Source: Pseudomonas thivervalensis (GTDB taxonomy: Bacteria > Pseudomonadota > Gammaproteobacteria > Pseudomonadales > Pseudomonadaceae). From it: 64,000 nt of DNA. A model generated the notes under the pieces. That model searched no databases. It saw only the letters and a list, made by a program, of their open reading frames with translations, and had not been told where the DNA came from. The position numbers and the translations under genes were made by a program. Below, in pieces: positions 15,953-24,106 of the stretch (position 1 is the first letter of the stretch; each line of letters begins with the position of its first letter). The stretch is from the NCBI RefSeq assembly GCF_001269655.1, contig NZ_LHVE01000013.1, positions 62,001 to 126,000 on the forward strand, in the 5' to 3' direction.

Positions 15953-16153
15953 GAAACGTCCTCCTGAAACCAATGGATAGACTTTCCGTCTTCCCGTGCG
16001 TGAAGCCCTCAGGCTGCAAGCGTTACGGCATCAAATAGCCGTCGGGACACAAGCATGTAGCTGACAAGACCGGACCTTGGCGATCCTTTCGCTGATCTCA
16101 ATTGCAGAGTAGCCGCAAGTGATGGCCACTGCCAAGCGAGACCAGGCAAGGTT

Positions 16154-16390
16154 TCATGAAATCGGTGTAATGCTGAGTATTTTTATACTGTTTTGGGATT
16201 CGAGACTCTCAACTGTCGGGTTTTTGGTGCGACCTTCCAAGTCGTTGAGATCCAGCTTTTTAAGCGCGGGTAGAAACCTTTCGCGGATCAATTGGGCGGC
16301 CTGCTCCATGGTGGGTTCCTGCTCATGGTCGAACTGCTCGACGGTTTGTTCACCGTGATCGTCAATGAAAGTGATTTCCCACTTTTGCAT
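16154..16390 (-). CDS. Small hypothetical protein
   Basis: 78 residues from the ATG at 16390 with AAGGAG 7 bases upstream. A longer frame to 16480 has no ribosome site. The sequence (QKWEITFIDDHGEQTVEQFDHEQEPTMEQAAQLIRERFLP) looks like a small alpha/beta protein with an acidic middle and a polar C-terminus. No family is recognised. It ends 200 bases from rraB on the same strand and probably has its own promoter. Confidence 0.6.
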   Translation of the reverse strand: MQKWEITFIDDHGEQTVEQFDHEQEPTMEQAAQLIRERFLPALKKLDLNDLEGRTKNPTVESLESQNSIKILSITPIS

Positions 16391-16488
16391 CAGTGTCTCC
16401 TTGATCAATTCAGGGCCTGGCATACCTTTATCTCGACATTGGCGGCGGGACAATCGTTCCGCTGGGTGCTCGGACGGCACACATGAAA

Positions 16489-16509
16489 AGACCGCCTAGG
16501 GGGCGGTCT
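16489..16509 (-). terminator. Terminator of the START-domain gene
   Basis: AGACCGCC, loop of 5, GGCGGTCT. On the minus strand this is followed by TTTTCATG, 20 bases beyond the stop codon at 16529. Confidence 0.85.
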
Positions 16510-16528
16510 CTTCATTAGCGGATATTGT

Positions 16529-17137
16529 TTATTTTTCAGCACGCTCTTTCAACGCCTTCAACGTATTGAACGGCGCATCCACTACGAACTTGTTAGCCAC
16601 CATGGACGGTACGCTACCGCCCGGCTCGGTGTGGACTTGATAGATCACTTCGACCTGGTCCGCGCCCTTGGGCGTGAACTTCCAGAAACCCTCGACCTTG
16701 GTCACACGCACAAAGCCCTTCTCCTCAGGCAAGTACTCAGGTAAGCCCTTGAGCTTACGGGTCAGGCTGCCATCGGCGCCCTCCTCCGTGGTGACTTCCA
16801 GCACCGAGTCCCGGGGCGTGACCGGCCATGGCGTGTTGAATTGGGTGTAAGTCCAGCTCTTGTCGCCTTCGTGCTTGAGCAGTTTCTGGCTCTTGCATTC
16901 ATGAATCCAGTCGCAGGCGCGGGGAACGTCCTCCTGCAAGGACCGCAGCTTGGCCATGGTAGTTTTCATCACCGTCACGCCGCGATAGGCCTTGTAGTCG
17001 GAGCCCGCCACTTCACTGAGGGAAACCTTGATGCCGTCCTTCTCCTTGGCAACCTGCCAATCCTCTGCCTGAGCGGTGGCCGTTGCCAGCAACACGGTCA
17101 ACCCACACAACACAGCCATACGATGCAGCGAACCCAT
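16529..17137 (-). CDS. Secreted START-domain (lipid-binding fold) protein
   Basis: 202 residues from the ATG at 17137, placed by AAGGA 7 bases upstream. Residues 1-22 form a signal peptide (HRMAVLCGLTVLLATATAQA). The mature part follows the StAR-related lipid-transfer helix-grip fold: an opening WQVAKEKDGIKVSLSEVAGSDYKAYRGV, a middle SWTYTQFNTPWPVTPRDSVLEV, and a C-terminal helix (VPSMVANKFVVDAPFNTLKALKERA). In bacteria such periplasmic START proteins have no defined ligand. Upstream, 53 bases away on the same strand, is a Cys-cluster gene; co-transcription is possible. Confidence 0.88.
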   Translation of the reverse strand: MGSLHRMAVLCGLTVLLATATAQAEDWQVAKEKDGIKVSLSEVAGSDYKAYRGVTVMKTTMAKLRSLQEDVPRACDWIHECKSQKLLKHEGDKSWTYTQFNTPWPVTPRDSVLEVTTEEGADGSLTRKLKGLPEYLPEEKGFVRVTKVEGFWKFTPKGADQVEVIYQVHTEPGGSVPSMVANKFVVDAPFNTLKALKERAEK

Positions 17138-17190
17138 AGTCTTTTCCTTATTGTCCAAGTTCGTTCATTTCGGATCCGTTCACTGATCCA

Positions 17191-17445
17191 TTACGCTGCC
17201 GTGACTTGCTCCCACCAACCGATCAACCGGATGGCTTCTTCACTGCTGCTGCCGCACACCTCGATGTCGGCTTCGAACGCCGAGCACACCGCAGGACGCC
17301 CCGGCTGGCCGAAGATCCGGCACAGGTTATCGACTGACAATTGCACGCAACGTTCTCCCGCCGGTTTGCCTTGGGGCATGCCAGGGATCGGCGAGCTGAT
17401 GGAAGGGGCGATGCAACAGGCGCCACAGCCTTCACGGCACTTCAT
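17191..17445 (-). CDS. YkgJ-family cysteine-cluster protein
   Basis: 84 residues with the CXXXCGXCC pattern at the N-terminus (KCREGCGACC), further cysteines in GERCVQLSVDNLCRIF and VCSAFEADIEVCG, and a terminal WW. This is the arrangement of the YkgJ (zinc- or iron-chelating) family. Cytosolic, function unknown. A GAGGATG motif about 9 bases upstream may serve as the ribosome site. It precedes the START-domain gene on the same strand. Confidence 0.9.
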   Translation of the reverse strand: MKCREGCGACCIAPSISSPIPGMPQGKPAGERCVQLSVDNLCRIFGQPGRPAVCSAFEADIEVCGSSSEEAIRLIGWWEQVTAA

Positions 17446-17593
17446 GACGACAACATCCTCACGGTAGGTAATGTCTATTAACAGAACACAGAGTAACGGC
17501 TAAAACACTCGTTTTAAATTACCGTCTGCGTGTTTTTTCGCCTCGGACAAGATGACCGAACGGTCAGCGACGAACTGCACGCCTATGAAGGGT

Positions 17594-18073
17594 CTACTGC
17601 TTGAATTCGAAATCCAGCGCCGCACCTTCCACCTCATTGCGCTCCTGATTGCGCAGAGGCAGCTGCATTTCATTGCTTAACAGACGGCCATTGAGCTGGA
17701 ACGGCCCGGGCTTGTCCCCGAACATCGATGGCAACAAGGGTTCACGCTTGGGCAACGGCACCTTACCTGGTGGCTGCAGTTCCTCGACCATGTCGCGGGG
17801 CAGGCTCAGGTCCAGCTTGGCCGGCGGCAATGGGGTCTTGGCAACCTCACGGGCAGATTTGCTCTTGGAAGCGATGGGCGCGCGTTTTTTCTTCTTCGCC
17901 GCAGCCGCCTTTTTTGCGGAAGACTTCTGGGCCGTTGCGGTTTTTTTCGGCACATCTTTCGTCGCGCTGACGGCCAGTTTTTCCTGCGCCGGAGCCGCCA
18001 CGGCGACGCCTCCCATTTGGAAGGCGCTCAACAGGCCGATCAAAACCCAGACAACAGGAACAATGGTTTTCAT
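17594..18073 (-). CDS. Secreted lysine/alanine-rich protein of unknown function
   Basis: 159 residues beginning with a signal peptide (MKTIVPVVWVLIGLLSAF, cleavage likely near VAVAA). A highly basic Lys/Ala tract (residues 40-70: KKTATAQ..KKAAAAKKKKR) comes next. The C-terminal half is proline-rich (LPRDMVEELQPPGKVPLPKREPLLPSMF). The basic repeat resembles the low-complexity region of IF-2, and databases sometimes mislabel such proteins as IF-2; it has no GTPase domain. The start is uncertain, because an ATG 12 codons upstream has an AGGCG site. The basic tract could bind polyanions in the periplasm. Confidence 0.72.
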   Translation of the reverse strand: MKTIVPVVWVLIGLLSAFQMGGVAVAAPAQEKLAVSATKDVPKKTATAQKSSAKKAAAAKKKKRAPIASKSKSAREVAKTPLPPAKLDLSLPRDMVEELQPPGKVPLPKREPLLPSMFGDKPGPFQLNGRLLSNEMQLPLRNQERNEVEGAALDFEFKQ

Positions 18074-18158
18074 AGACACAACGGTACTGACGACAGAGAT
18101 CCCCATGCTCGCCTGATAATGAAACGCTGACAAGCACATCAAGCTAAGCCGCTGATTC

Positions 18159-19601
18159 CTATAAGAACCCGTTGGCCGTCTCTTGGCACAATTGCGTCGC
18201 CAACAACCCCAGGGTCATCAAGGCCCGCTCTGCCTCACGGTTCCAGGGAGTACCGCAGTTCAAGCGGATGCAATGGTTGAACTGCTCGGTGTTACTGAAA
18301 ATCAGCCCAGGCGCGATACTGATACCTTGCTGTAATGCCCGCACATGCAATTCCTGGGTATTGACCCGTCCCGGCAGACTGACCCACAGGATGAAGCCTC
18401 CGGTAGGACGGCTCATTTGCGTGCCTTCGGGGAAGTACTGCTGCACCGCCAGTTGAAAGGCGCTGAGGTTCTTGCGGTACTCCTGGCGGATAAAACGCAG
18501 GTGCCGGTCATAACCGCCATTTTCCAGGTATGCGGCAATGCCCATCTGCGTGACGCTGCAGGCCGAGTGAGTGCTGAAGGTCTGGAGCCGCTGGATCTCC
18601 TGCTGGAACTTGCCGGCGATCATCCAGCCGATGCGCACGCCCGGCGATAACGTCTTGGAAAAGCTCGAACAGTAAATGACCCGGTCCAGCCGGTCGTAGG
18701 CCTTGAGGGCCTTGGTGCGCCCCTGCTCGAACATCAGTTCGCCATAGATATCGTCCTCAACGATCTGGATATCGAAATCCGACGCCAGGCGTAGCAATTG
18801 CTTTTGCCGCTCTTCCGGCATGGTGCCGCCGAGGGGATTGCTCAGGCGCGTGGTCAGCACCAGCGCCTTGATCGACCACTGATTGGCCGCCAACTGCAAG
18901 GCCTCCAGGCTCATGCCGGTGACTGGATCGCTGGGAATCTCGATGACCTTGAGGCCCAACAGATCCGCCAGTTGCAACAAGCCGTAATAGGTCGGCGACT
19001 CGGCAGCGATCAAGTCCCCCGGCCGCGTCAGCACCCGCAGGGACATCTGCAGCGCATCGACACAACCATGGGTAATCACTACCTCAGAGGGGTCCACCAC
19101 GACGCCGGCGTCGCGCATGCGAATCGCCACCTGGCGCCGCAACGGCTCGAAGCCCGGACTGAACATGTAGCTGAACGCCCGTGGGCTGTGGAAACGCGTG
19201 ACCTTGGCCAATTGCTGATGCAAGGCCCGAACCGGCAAGTAATCAACGCTTGGTACCGCTGCCCCCAAGGGAAACACCCCTTCGCGGCGCGACTCGACCA
19301 ATACCTGCTGGATGATGCTGCTGCGCGTCACCAGCCCCGGACGCTCTACCCGGGCGATGTCCGGCGTGGGTGCGGTCAGGGCCGGCGTCTGGTGCACGTA
19401 GTAGCCCGATTGCGGCCGTGCGCGAATCAGCCCCTGATCCTCAAGGTTCGCGTAGGCCTGCAGCACCGTGGCATGGCTGACGTTGAGCTGCGAGCTCATC
19501 TTGCGCACCGATGGCACGCGTTCACCGGGCTGATACACACCGCGCCGGATGTCTTCAGCCAACTGTTGAGCAATACGTTGATAGAGCAGGAGGTTGGTCA
19601 T
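18159..19601 (-). CDS. MocR/GabR-type PLP-dependent transcriptional regulator
   Basis: 480 residues. An N-terminal GntR winged helix-turn-helix (4-72: IAQQLAEDIRRGVYQPGERV, then SVRKMSSQLNVSHATVLQAY) is fused to a fold-type I aminotransferase domain (about 105-470). The PLP lysine is Lys316 in SSFSKTLSPGVRIGW. The conserved ESPTYYG (201-207) and SNPLGG (254-259) are present. MocR proteins use PLP and an amino compound as effector. The upstream DNA (19651-19728) has direct and inverted repeats that look like its operator. The gene is single, with no obvious enzyme partner nearby. Confidence 0.93.
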   Translation of the reverse strand: MTNLLLYQRIAQQLAEDIRRGVYQPGERVPSVRKMSSQLNVSHATVLQAYANLEDQGLIRARPQSGYYVHQTPALTAPTPDIARVERPGLVTRSSIIQQVLVESRREGVFPLGAAVPSVDYLPVRALHQQLAKVTRFHSPRAFSYMFSPGFEPLRRQVAIRMRDAGVVVDPSEVVITHGCVDALQMSLRVLTRPGDLIAAESPTYYGLLQLADLLGLKVIEIPSDPVTGMSLEALQLAANQWSIKALVLTTRLSNPLGGTMPEERQKQLLRLASDFDIQIVEDDIYGELMFEQGRTKALKAYDRLDRVIYCSSFSKTLSPGVRIGWMIAGKFQQEIQRLQTFSTHSACSVTQMGIAAYLENGGYDRHLRFIRQEYRKNLSAFQLAVQQYFPEGTQMSRPTGGFILWVSLPGRVNTQELHVRALQQGISIAPGLIFSNTEQFNHCIRLNCGTPWNREAERALMTLGLLATQLCQETANGFL

Positions 19602-19648
19602 GACGCAGCACTCGATTTCACGGGCATTTTATTCTTGTCGGAAACGAT

Positions 19649-19728
19649 ACCGGAACAGTTTAGAAGTGTACTGGGACAGTTGCCAGATTACTCGACAGTA
19701 CAGTGGAGTGACAGCTCTAACTGTACTC
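19649..19728. promoter_or_regulatory. Repeat array upstream of the MocR-type gene (candidate operator)
   Basis: Two direct repeats, CGGAACAGTT at 19651 and TGGGACAGTT at 19672, start 21 bases apart (two helical turns). They are followed by GACAGTACAGT at 19694 and AACTGTACT at 19719, an inverted pair of the same core. Direct repeats are the usual operator form for MocR regulators. The array lies 50-130 bases upstream of the ATG at 19601. Confidence 0.5.
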
Positions 19729-19750
19729 ATCGCGCACCGATTGCAGGCTC

Positions 19751-19785
19751 AAAAAAACCCGGCGCCTTTGACAGGGGCCGGGTTT
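19751..19785 (-). terminator. Terminator of the OmpA-like operon
   Basis: CCCGGCGCC/GGGGCCGGG forms the stem with a short loop. The minus-strand product ends in GGGTTTTTTT, 17 bases beyond the stop codon of the OmpA-like gene. The other strand also has four Ts, so it may work both ways. Confidence 0.8.
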
Positions 19786-19801
19786 TCCAGTGACGCAGCC
19801 C

Positions 19802-20611
19802 TCAGCGGGCGGCGCCGAGCTGGCCTTTTTCGTCGGAGAACACAATTTCAACACGACGGTTCTGTGCCCGGCCACGCTCGGAAGCGTTGACGTCCACGGG
19901 GTATTGATCGCCGTAGCCTTCGACCTGGATGCGCTTGTCGTCGATCCCCAGGTCTACCAATACATCGGCGACCGCCTGTGCACGGTCGCGAGACAACTTG
20001 AGGTTTTCCTGCTTGCCACCGGTGCTGTCGGTGTATCCCTCGATACGCACCACACGCTTGGGGTTGAGCTGCAAGAATTGCACGATCTTGAGCACGACCC
20101 GGTTGGCCGAGTTTTTCAGTTCCGCTTCACCGGTGTCGAACAACACGTCACCCAGGGTCATCACCAGGCCACGATCAGTCTGGGTGGTCGCCATCGCCAT
20201 GATCTGTTCTTCGAGCCATTTGCCCTGCTGCTGCACACTCAGCAACTTGGATTCACGCAAGGCCAACTGCAGGCGCTGGCGTTCCAGTTCGAGCTTCGCT
20301 GCGCGCTCTTCGTTGAGCACCTGGTTGCTGTGCTCCCGGGCGATCGCACTGTAGCGCTGGCTGAGGTAGGCATAATGCTGCACGTCCTCGCCGCTGCCCC
20401 AGTAGCTGGACAAGCGATCGGCACGGGCCAGGGATTCGCCGGCGCGGATCACATCCCGGGGAGCGGCACGTAATACGCTCGCGTCTTCCTTGACCTTCTG
20501 GAAGTCGGTGCTGGCCTGCTCAAGCGCCGCTTCGCTGCGCTGGCTGGCGCAACCATACAAGCTGGCCAGACCCGCGAGGACCAGGCAGCCCAACACGTGG
20601 GAGTGCTTCAT
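19802..20611 (-). CDS. OmpA-family outer-membrane lipoprotein
   Basis: 269 residues. A lipoprotein signal ends in LYGC (acylated Cys21). A helical/coiled-coil region (about 25-140, rich in E, Q, R and A) follows. The C-terminal OmpA peptidoglycan-binding domain (about 145-260) has TLGDVLFDTGEAELK, then IEGYTDSTGGKQENLKLSRDRAQAV and RVEI near the end. Such proteins tether the outer membrane to the cell wall. It overlaps the upstream DUF4398 gene by 4 bases (ATGA), so the two are translationally coupled and probably interact. Confidence 0.93.
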   Translation of the reverse strand: MKHSHVLGCLVLAGLASLYGCASQRSEAALEQASTDFQKVKEDASVLRAAPRDVIRAGESLARADRLSSYWGSGEDVQHYAYLSQRYSAIAREHSNQVLNEERAAKLELERQRLQLALRESKLLSVQQQGKWLEEQIMAMATTQTDRGLVMTLGDVLFDTGEAELKNSANRVVLKIVQFLQLNPKRVVRIEGYTDSTGGKQENLKLSRDRAQAVADVLVDLGIDDKRIQVEGYGDQYPVDVNASERGRAQNRRVEIVFSDEKGQLGAAR

Positions 20612-20967
20612 TGGGCATCCTCCCTCAACTGTTTGCGCAAGCGCTTGATACGGGTATCGAGCACGTTCAGTTGCTCCTGGCTCTTGAGGGTCAGCACCTT
20701 CGCTTCGGCCAGGCGGGCATCCAGCTCAGCCTGTTCGGCCCGCATGCGCGCCTTCTTGTAGGATTCGTCGGTCATGTTGGATTTGGCGCGAGCGAATTTT
20801 TCTTCAGCCAGTTTCAATTCGGGCACTTCATCGGCAGTGGCGCCAACGGCCCGGGCTTGCTCCAGTGCCTGTTCGGTCAGGCGGATCTGTTCATTCGGCG
20901 CCGGATCGGCTGCGCAGCCCGCCAGAGCCAGAACGGCCAGGGCAGCGAAAAGAGGTCGAATAGTCAC
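20608..20967 (-). CDS. DUF4398 domain lipoprotein
   Basis: 119 residues with a lipobox (ALAGC, Cys18). A helical DUF4398-type domain follows (EQALEQARAVGATADEVPELKLAEEKFARAKSNM, in which E and A recur in heptads) with a coiled-coil end (LTLKSQEQLNVLDTRIKRLRKQL). It usually sits directly upstream of an OmpA-like lipoprotein, as here with a 4-base overlap. Function unknown; an envelope scaffold role is inferred. Confidence 0.88.
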   Translation of the reverse strand: MTIRPLFAALAVLALAGCAADPAPNEQIRLTEQALEQARAVGATADEVPELKLAEEKFARAKSNMTDESYKKARMRAEQAELDARLAEAKVLTLKSQEQLNVLDTRIKRLRKQLREDAQ

Positions 20968-20976
20968 TAATGTTCC

Positions 20977-21801
20977 CTACTGTTTTGGGGCACTGACAGG
21001 TGGCTGCAACTGTGTTTTCCAGCGCTCGAGATTGCGCTGCAACACAGCCTCCGTCAGACCGGACGCGGCCAATTCTGTCATCTTTTGCGCCAGCTGTCCG
21101 CGTAACCATGGGTCATTGCAGGCGGAGTTATGGGAAACCGCGAGGAACAGCCCGGGTTTGTCCACCGGTTGCGCTGCGGCTTGCAGGTCGTTGGCCATCC
21201 CCAGTGTCTGCGCCATCGCCAGGCCCGAATAGCGACCGGCGAGGACATATTCCACCTCGCCCAACAGCAATTTCTGAAAGGCCTGGGTCAGGTTGGGCGT
21301 GCGTACCAGGGACAATTGCTGCTCGGCAAAGACGCCGAATCCTTGGGTCATGCGAGATTTCTCCGACAAGGCGCCGGGGTGACCATGAAGGTCTTCTGGC
21401 TGATTGATGACCAGCGTCGAGTCCTTGCGGGTCCAGACCAGGTAATCGTTTTCCAGCAAGGGCGGATGGACATAATCCAACGCTTCAAGCTCGGAGGTGG
21501 TCAGCGGGGCATCGGTGAACAGGTCCATGCGTCCACTGCGCACCTCATCCAGCGCTTGGGCACGCTTGCCGGCATAGAGCAATTCAATCTTGATCCCCAG
21601 CTCCGCCGCGACGTGCGCCAGCAGATCGGCACCGGCGCCAATCAGGTGCTTGGGGTCTTGAGGGTCTTGCCAGAGGTAAGGCGGTGCGTCCGGGCTGCCG
21701 GTGGCGATCAGGCGTTCGCATTTGCCAGCGGCGACGGACAGGCCTGGCATGACCGCCAACGTCCACAGCAACGACCAGCCGGTCAAACGACGCAGATCCA
21801 T
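20977..21801 (-). CDS. Periplasmic solute-binding protein (SBP_bac_3 type)
   Basis: 274 residues with a signal peptide (residues 1-25, cleavage near SVAA-GKC). A type II binding-protein fold follows: a PPYLW-type opening, GAGADLLAHVAAELGIKIELLYAGKRAQALDEVRSGRMDLFTDAP, then LGEVEYVLAGRYSGL. It resembles the polar amino-acid-binding subunits of ABC importers, but no permease genes lie nearby. Orphan family members of this kind also act as sensors. It precedes the lipoprotein pair by 9 bases on the same strand and is probably the first gene of that operon. Confidence 0.85.
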   Translation of the reverse strand: MDLRRLTGWSLLWTLAVMPGLSVAAGKCERLIATGSPDAPPYLWQDPQDPKHLIGAGADLLAHVAAELGIKIELLYAGKRAQALDEVRSGRMDLFTDAPLTTSELEALDYVHPPLLENDYLVWTRKDSTLVINQPEDLHGHPGALSEKSRMTQGFGVFAEQQLSLVRTPNLTQAFQKLLLGEVEYVLAGRYSGLAMAQTLGMANDLQAAAQPVDKPGLFLAVSHNSACNDPWLRGQLAQKMTELAASGLTEAVLQRNLERWKTQLQPPVSAPKQ

Positions 21802-21833
21802 GGCGACTTGCTCCTCAGGTGCAGAAAATAAAA

Positions 21834-21859
21834 AGCCCGGCCAAAGGGCCGGGCTCTTT
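21834..21859 (-). terminator. Terminator of etfBA
   Basis: AGCCCGGCC, loop AAAG, GGCCGGGCT: nine perfect pairs. On the minus strand the product ends in TTTTATTTTC. It begins 19 bases beyond the etfA stop codon and lies directly upstream of the solute-binding gene. Confidence 0.93.
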
Positions 21860-21877
21860 ATAAGTGAAGACGCCGGA

Positions 21878-22807
21878 TTAGACCAGCTTCTCCAGCTCAG
21901 GGATGGCTTCGAACAAGTCCGCTACCAGGCCGTAATCAGCCACCTGGAAGATCGGCGCTTCTTCGTCCTTGTTGATCGCAACGATCACCTTGGAGTCTTT
22001 CATGCCGGCCAGGTGCTGGATCGCGCCGGAGATACCGACGGCGATGTACAGCTGTGGTGCAACGATCTTGCCGGTCTGGCCGACCTGCATGTCGTTCGGT
22101 ACAAAACCGGCGTCGACCGCGGCGCGAGAAGCACCGACAGCGGCGCCCAGCTTGTCGGCCAGGGCGTACAGGTGCTTGAAGTTGTCACCGTTCTGCATGC
22201 CGCGACCGCCGGAAACGACGATCTTGGCAGCGGTCAGTTCAGGACGGTCGGACTTGGCCAGTTCTTCGTTGACGAAGCTGGAGATGCCGGCGTCGTGAGC
22301 AGCGCCTACGGCTTCAACGGCAGCCGAGCCACCTTCGGCGGCAACCGGGTCGAAACCGGTGGCACGGACGGTGATGACCTTGATCGCAGCGGTCGATTGC
22401 ACGGTGGCAATGGCGTTGCCGGCGTAGATCGGACGCTTGAAGGTGTCAGCGCTTTCTACCGAGATGATCTCGGAGATCTGGTCGACGTCCAGTGCCGCAG
22501 CAACGCGCGGCAGGATGTTCTTGCCGTTGGAAGTCGCGGCAGCCAGGATGTGGCTGTAGCCCTTGCCCAGCTCAGCTACGAGCGGCGCAACGTTTTCCGG
22601 CAACTGGTGAGCGTAGGCGGCGTTGTCGGCCGACAGCACTTTTGCCACACCAGCGATTTTCGCAGCGGCTTCGGCAACGGCGCTTGCGCCCTGCCCGGCG
22701 ACCAGAACGTGCACATCACCACCGATTTTGGCAGCGGCTGCAACGGTGTTCAGCGTGGCCGGAGCCAGCGCCTTGTTATCGTGTTCGGCGATTACCAAGA
22801 TAGTCAT
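21878..22807 (-). CDS. etfA: Electron transfer flavoprotein alpha subunit
   Basis: 309 residues. The C-terminal FAD-binding domain carries the signature SGGRGMQNGDNFKHLYALAD, then GASRAAVDAGFVPNDMQVGQTGKIVAPQLYIAVGISGAIQHLAGM, with INKDEEAPIFQVADYGLVADLF near the end. The N-terminal half (MTILVIAEHDNKALAPATLN) is the structural domain that packs on EtfB. The heterodimer takes electrons from acyl-CoA dehydrogenases and passes them to ETF-ubiquinone oxidoreductase, encoded divergently at 24107. It follows etfB after 2 bases and has its own terminator. Confidence 0.97.
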   Translation of the reverse strand: MTILVIAEHDNKALAPATLNTVAAAAKIGGDVHVLVAGQGASAVAEAAAKIAGVAKVLSADNAAYAHQLPENVAPLVAELGKGYSHILAAATSNGKNILPRVAAALDVDQISEIISVESADTFKRPIYAGNAIATVQSTAAIKVITVRATGFDPVAAEGGSAAVEAVGAAHDAGISSFVNEELAKSDRPELTAAKIVVSGGRGMQNGDNFKHLYALADKLGAAVGASRAAVDAGFVPNDMQVGQTGKIVAPQLYIAVGISGAIQHLAGMKDSKVIVAINKDEEAPIFQVADYGLVADLFEAIPELEKLV

Positions 22808-22809
22808 GG

Positions 22810-23559
22810 TCAGATTACCTTCGCTTCGTTTTTCAGTTTCTCGACCAGTTCAGCCACCGACTTGACCTTGATGCCCGCGCTGCGTGCAGCCGGCGCTTCG
22901 ACTTTGACGGTCTTGTTGGTGGAGGCGGTGGAAACGCCCAAAGCGTCAGGCGTCAGCACTTCAAGCGGCTTCTTCTTGGCTTTCATGATGTTTGGCAGCG
23001 ACGCATAACGCGGCTCGTTCAAACGCAGGTCGGTGGTGACGATGGCCGGCAGTTTCAGGGAAACGGTCTGCGCGCCGCCGTCGATCTCGCGGGTCACGGC
23101 CACGCTGTCGCCGGACACTTCGACTTTCGAAGCGAAAGTGCCCTGACCGTAGCCGCTTAATGCCGCGAGCATCTGGCCGGTCTGGTTGTTGTCGCTGTCG
23201 ATGGCCTGCTTGCCGAGGATCACCAGCGATGGCTGTTCCTTGTCGACAACGGCCTTGAGCAGCTTGGCCACGGCCAGGGAGGTCAGGTCTTCGGCGGATT
23301 CGACGAGGATGGCGCGATCGGCACCCAGTGCCAGCGCGGTGCGCAGTTGTTCCTGGGCGGTGGTCGGGCCGATGGATACGACGACGATCTCAGTCGCGAC
23401 GCCTTTTTCCTTCAGGCGGACGGCTTCTTCCACGGCGATTTCGCAGAAAGGGTTCATCGACATCTTGACGTTGGCGAGGTCGACGCCGGAGTTGTCCGCC
23501 TTGACGCGAACCTTGACGTTATAGTCGACCACTCGTTTGACAGCTACAAGAACCTTCAT
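22810..23559 (-). CDS. etfB: Electron transfer flavoprotein beta subunit
   Basis: 249 residues of the ETF beta family. It begins MKVLVAVKRVVDYNVKVRVK, then KMSMNPFCEIAVEEAVRLKEKG. The AMP-binding loop region is VILGKQAIDSDNNQTGQMLAAL. The recognition-loop region LRLNEPRYASLPNIMKAKKKP binds partner dehydrogenases. Normal family length is about 250. It is the first gene of etfBA and divergent from etf-QO. The upstream region (23560-24106) carries both promoters. Confidence 0.97.
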   Translation of the reverse strand: MKVLVAVKRVVDYNVKVRVKADNSGVDLANVKMSMNPFCEIAVEEAVRLKEKGVATEIVVVSIGPTTAQEQLRTALALGADRAILVESAEDLTSLAVAKLLKAVVDKEQPSLVILGKQAIDSDNNQTGQMLAALSGYGQGTFASKVEVSGDSVAVTREIDGGAQTVSLKLPAIVTTDLRLNEPRYASLPNIMKAKKKPLEVLTPDALGVSTASTNKTVKVEAPAARSAGIKVKSVAELVEKLKNEAKVI

Positions 23560-23934
23560 GGATTCCTCGTTACTCTCCGGTGAAAAAGAAGTCGCCTAGG
23601 CGAACCTGGCGGTTGATGCTCATGGGCGCAAGGGCACCTCTAAAAACGCCGGCATGAACCACACATGACCCAGCTCACGGGAGTGAAGACCATTCGTCAG
23701 CGATGACCGATGAGTCATTCATTATCGCGGCGTGTAAACTGCGCCTCGGAACCGCGCAATACGTCACTTTGTGCTGCCTTCGCCCTGTCTTTAGAGGTGC
23801 TCTTGAAACCAACAGTCAGCCTACGGCGAGCGCAAAACCGCCCGTATCTTGACCGGAACGCCTATTCCGGTCAATACGGCAAAATGGTCAGTCATAAGCC
23901 GTACGTCAGTGATTTATCTGGGCTGCGGCAATTT

Positions 23935-23948
23935 CAAACAAACGTTTG
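23935..23948. promoter_or_regulatory. PsrA-type operator upstream of ETF-ubiquinone oxidoreductase
   Basis: CAAAC-AAAC-GTTTG matches the published PsrA consensus (G/C)AAAC-N2-4-GTTT(G/C). Its last base is 3 bases from the -35 box at 23951, a position where a bound TetR-type repressor would block RNA polymerase. PsrA is a fatty-acid-responsive regulator of beta-oxidation in Pseudomonas. The psrA gene itself is not in the window. Confidence 0.7.
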
Positions 23949-23950
23949 TA

Positions 23951-23979
23951 TTGGACCCTGAGAGTGGTGTAGATATAAT
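23951..23979 (+). promoter_or_regulatory. Sigma70 promoter of ETF-ubiquinone oxidoreductase
   Basis: TTGGAC and a perfect TATAAT are separated by 17 bases. Transcription should start near 23986, giving a leader of about 120 bases before the GTG at 24107. The remainder of the 547-base gap to etfB shows no gene. Confidence 0.85.
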
Positions 23980-24106
23980 GCGCCGCTTATAGAGAGACCC
24001 GCGTTTCATCCATTGTCGCTTTCGTCGCTTTTCGCGAAGGAAACAACGGATGCAACGCCAAACCTCCAATTAGAAAAAACTGTGAGCCTTGAGTAGGAGA
24101 TAGCCT

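Noticed and set aside
17594..18073. Annotation of the Lys/Ala-rich gene as translation initiation factor IF-2
   Set aside because: Only the basic low-complexity tract resembles IF-2. There is a signal peptide and no GTPase domain.
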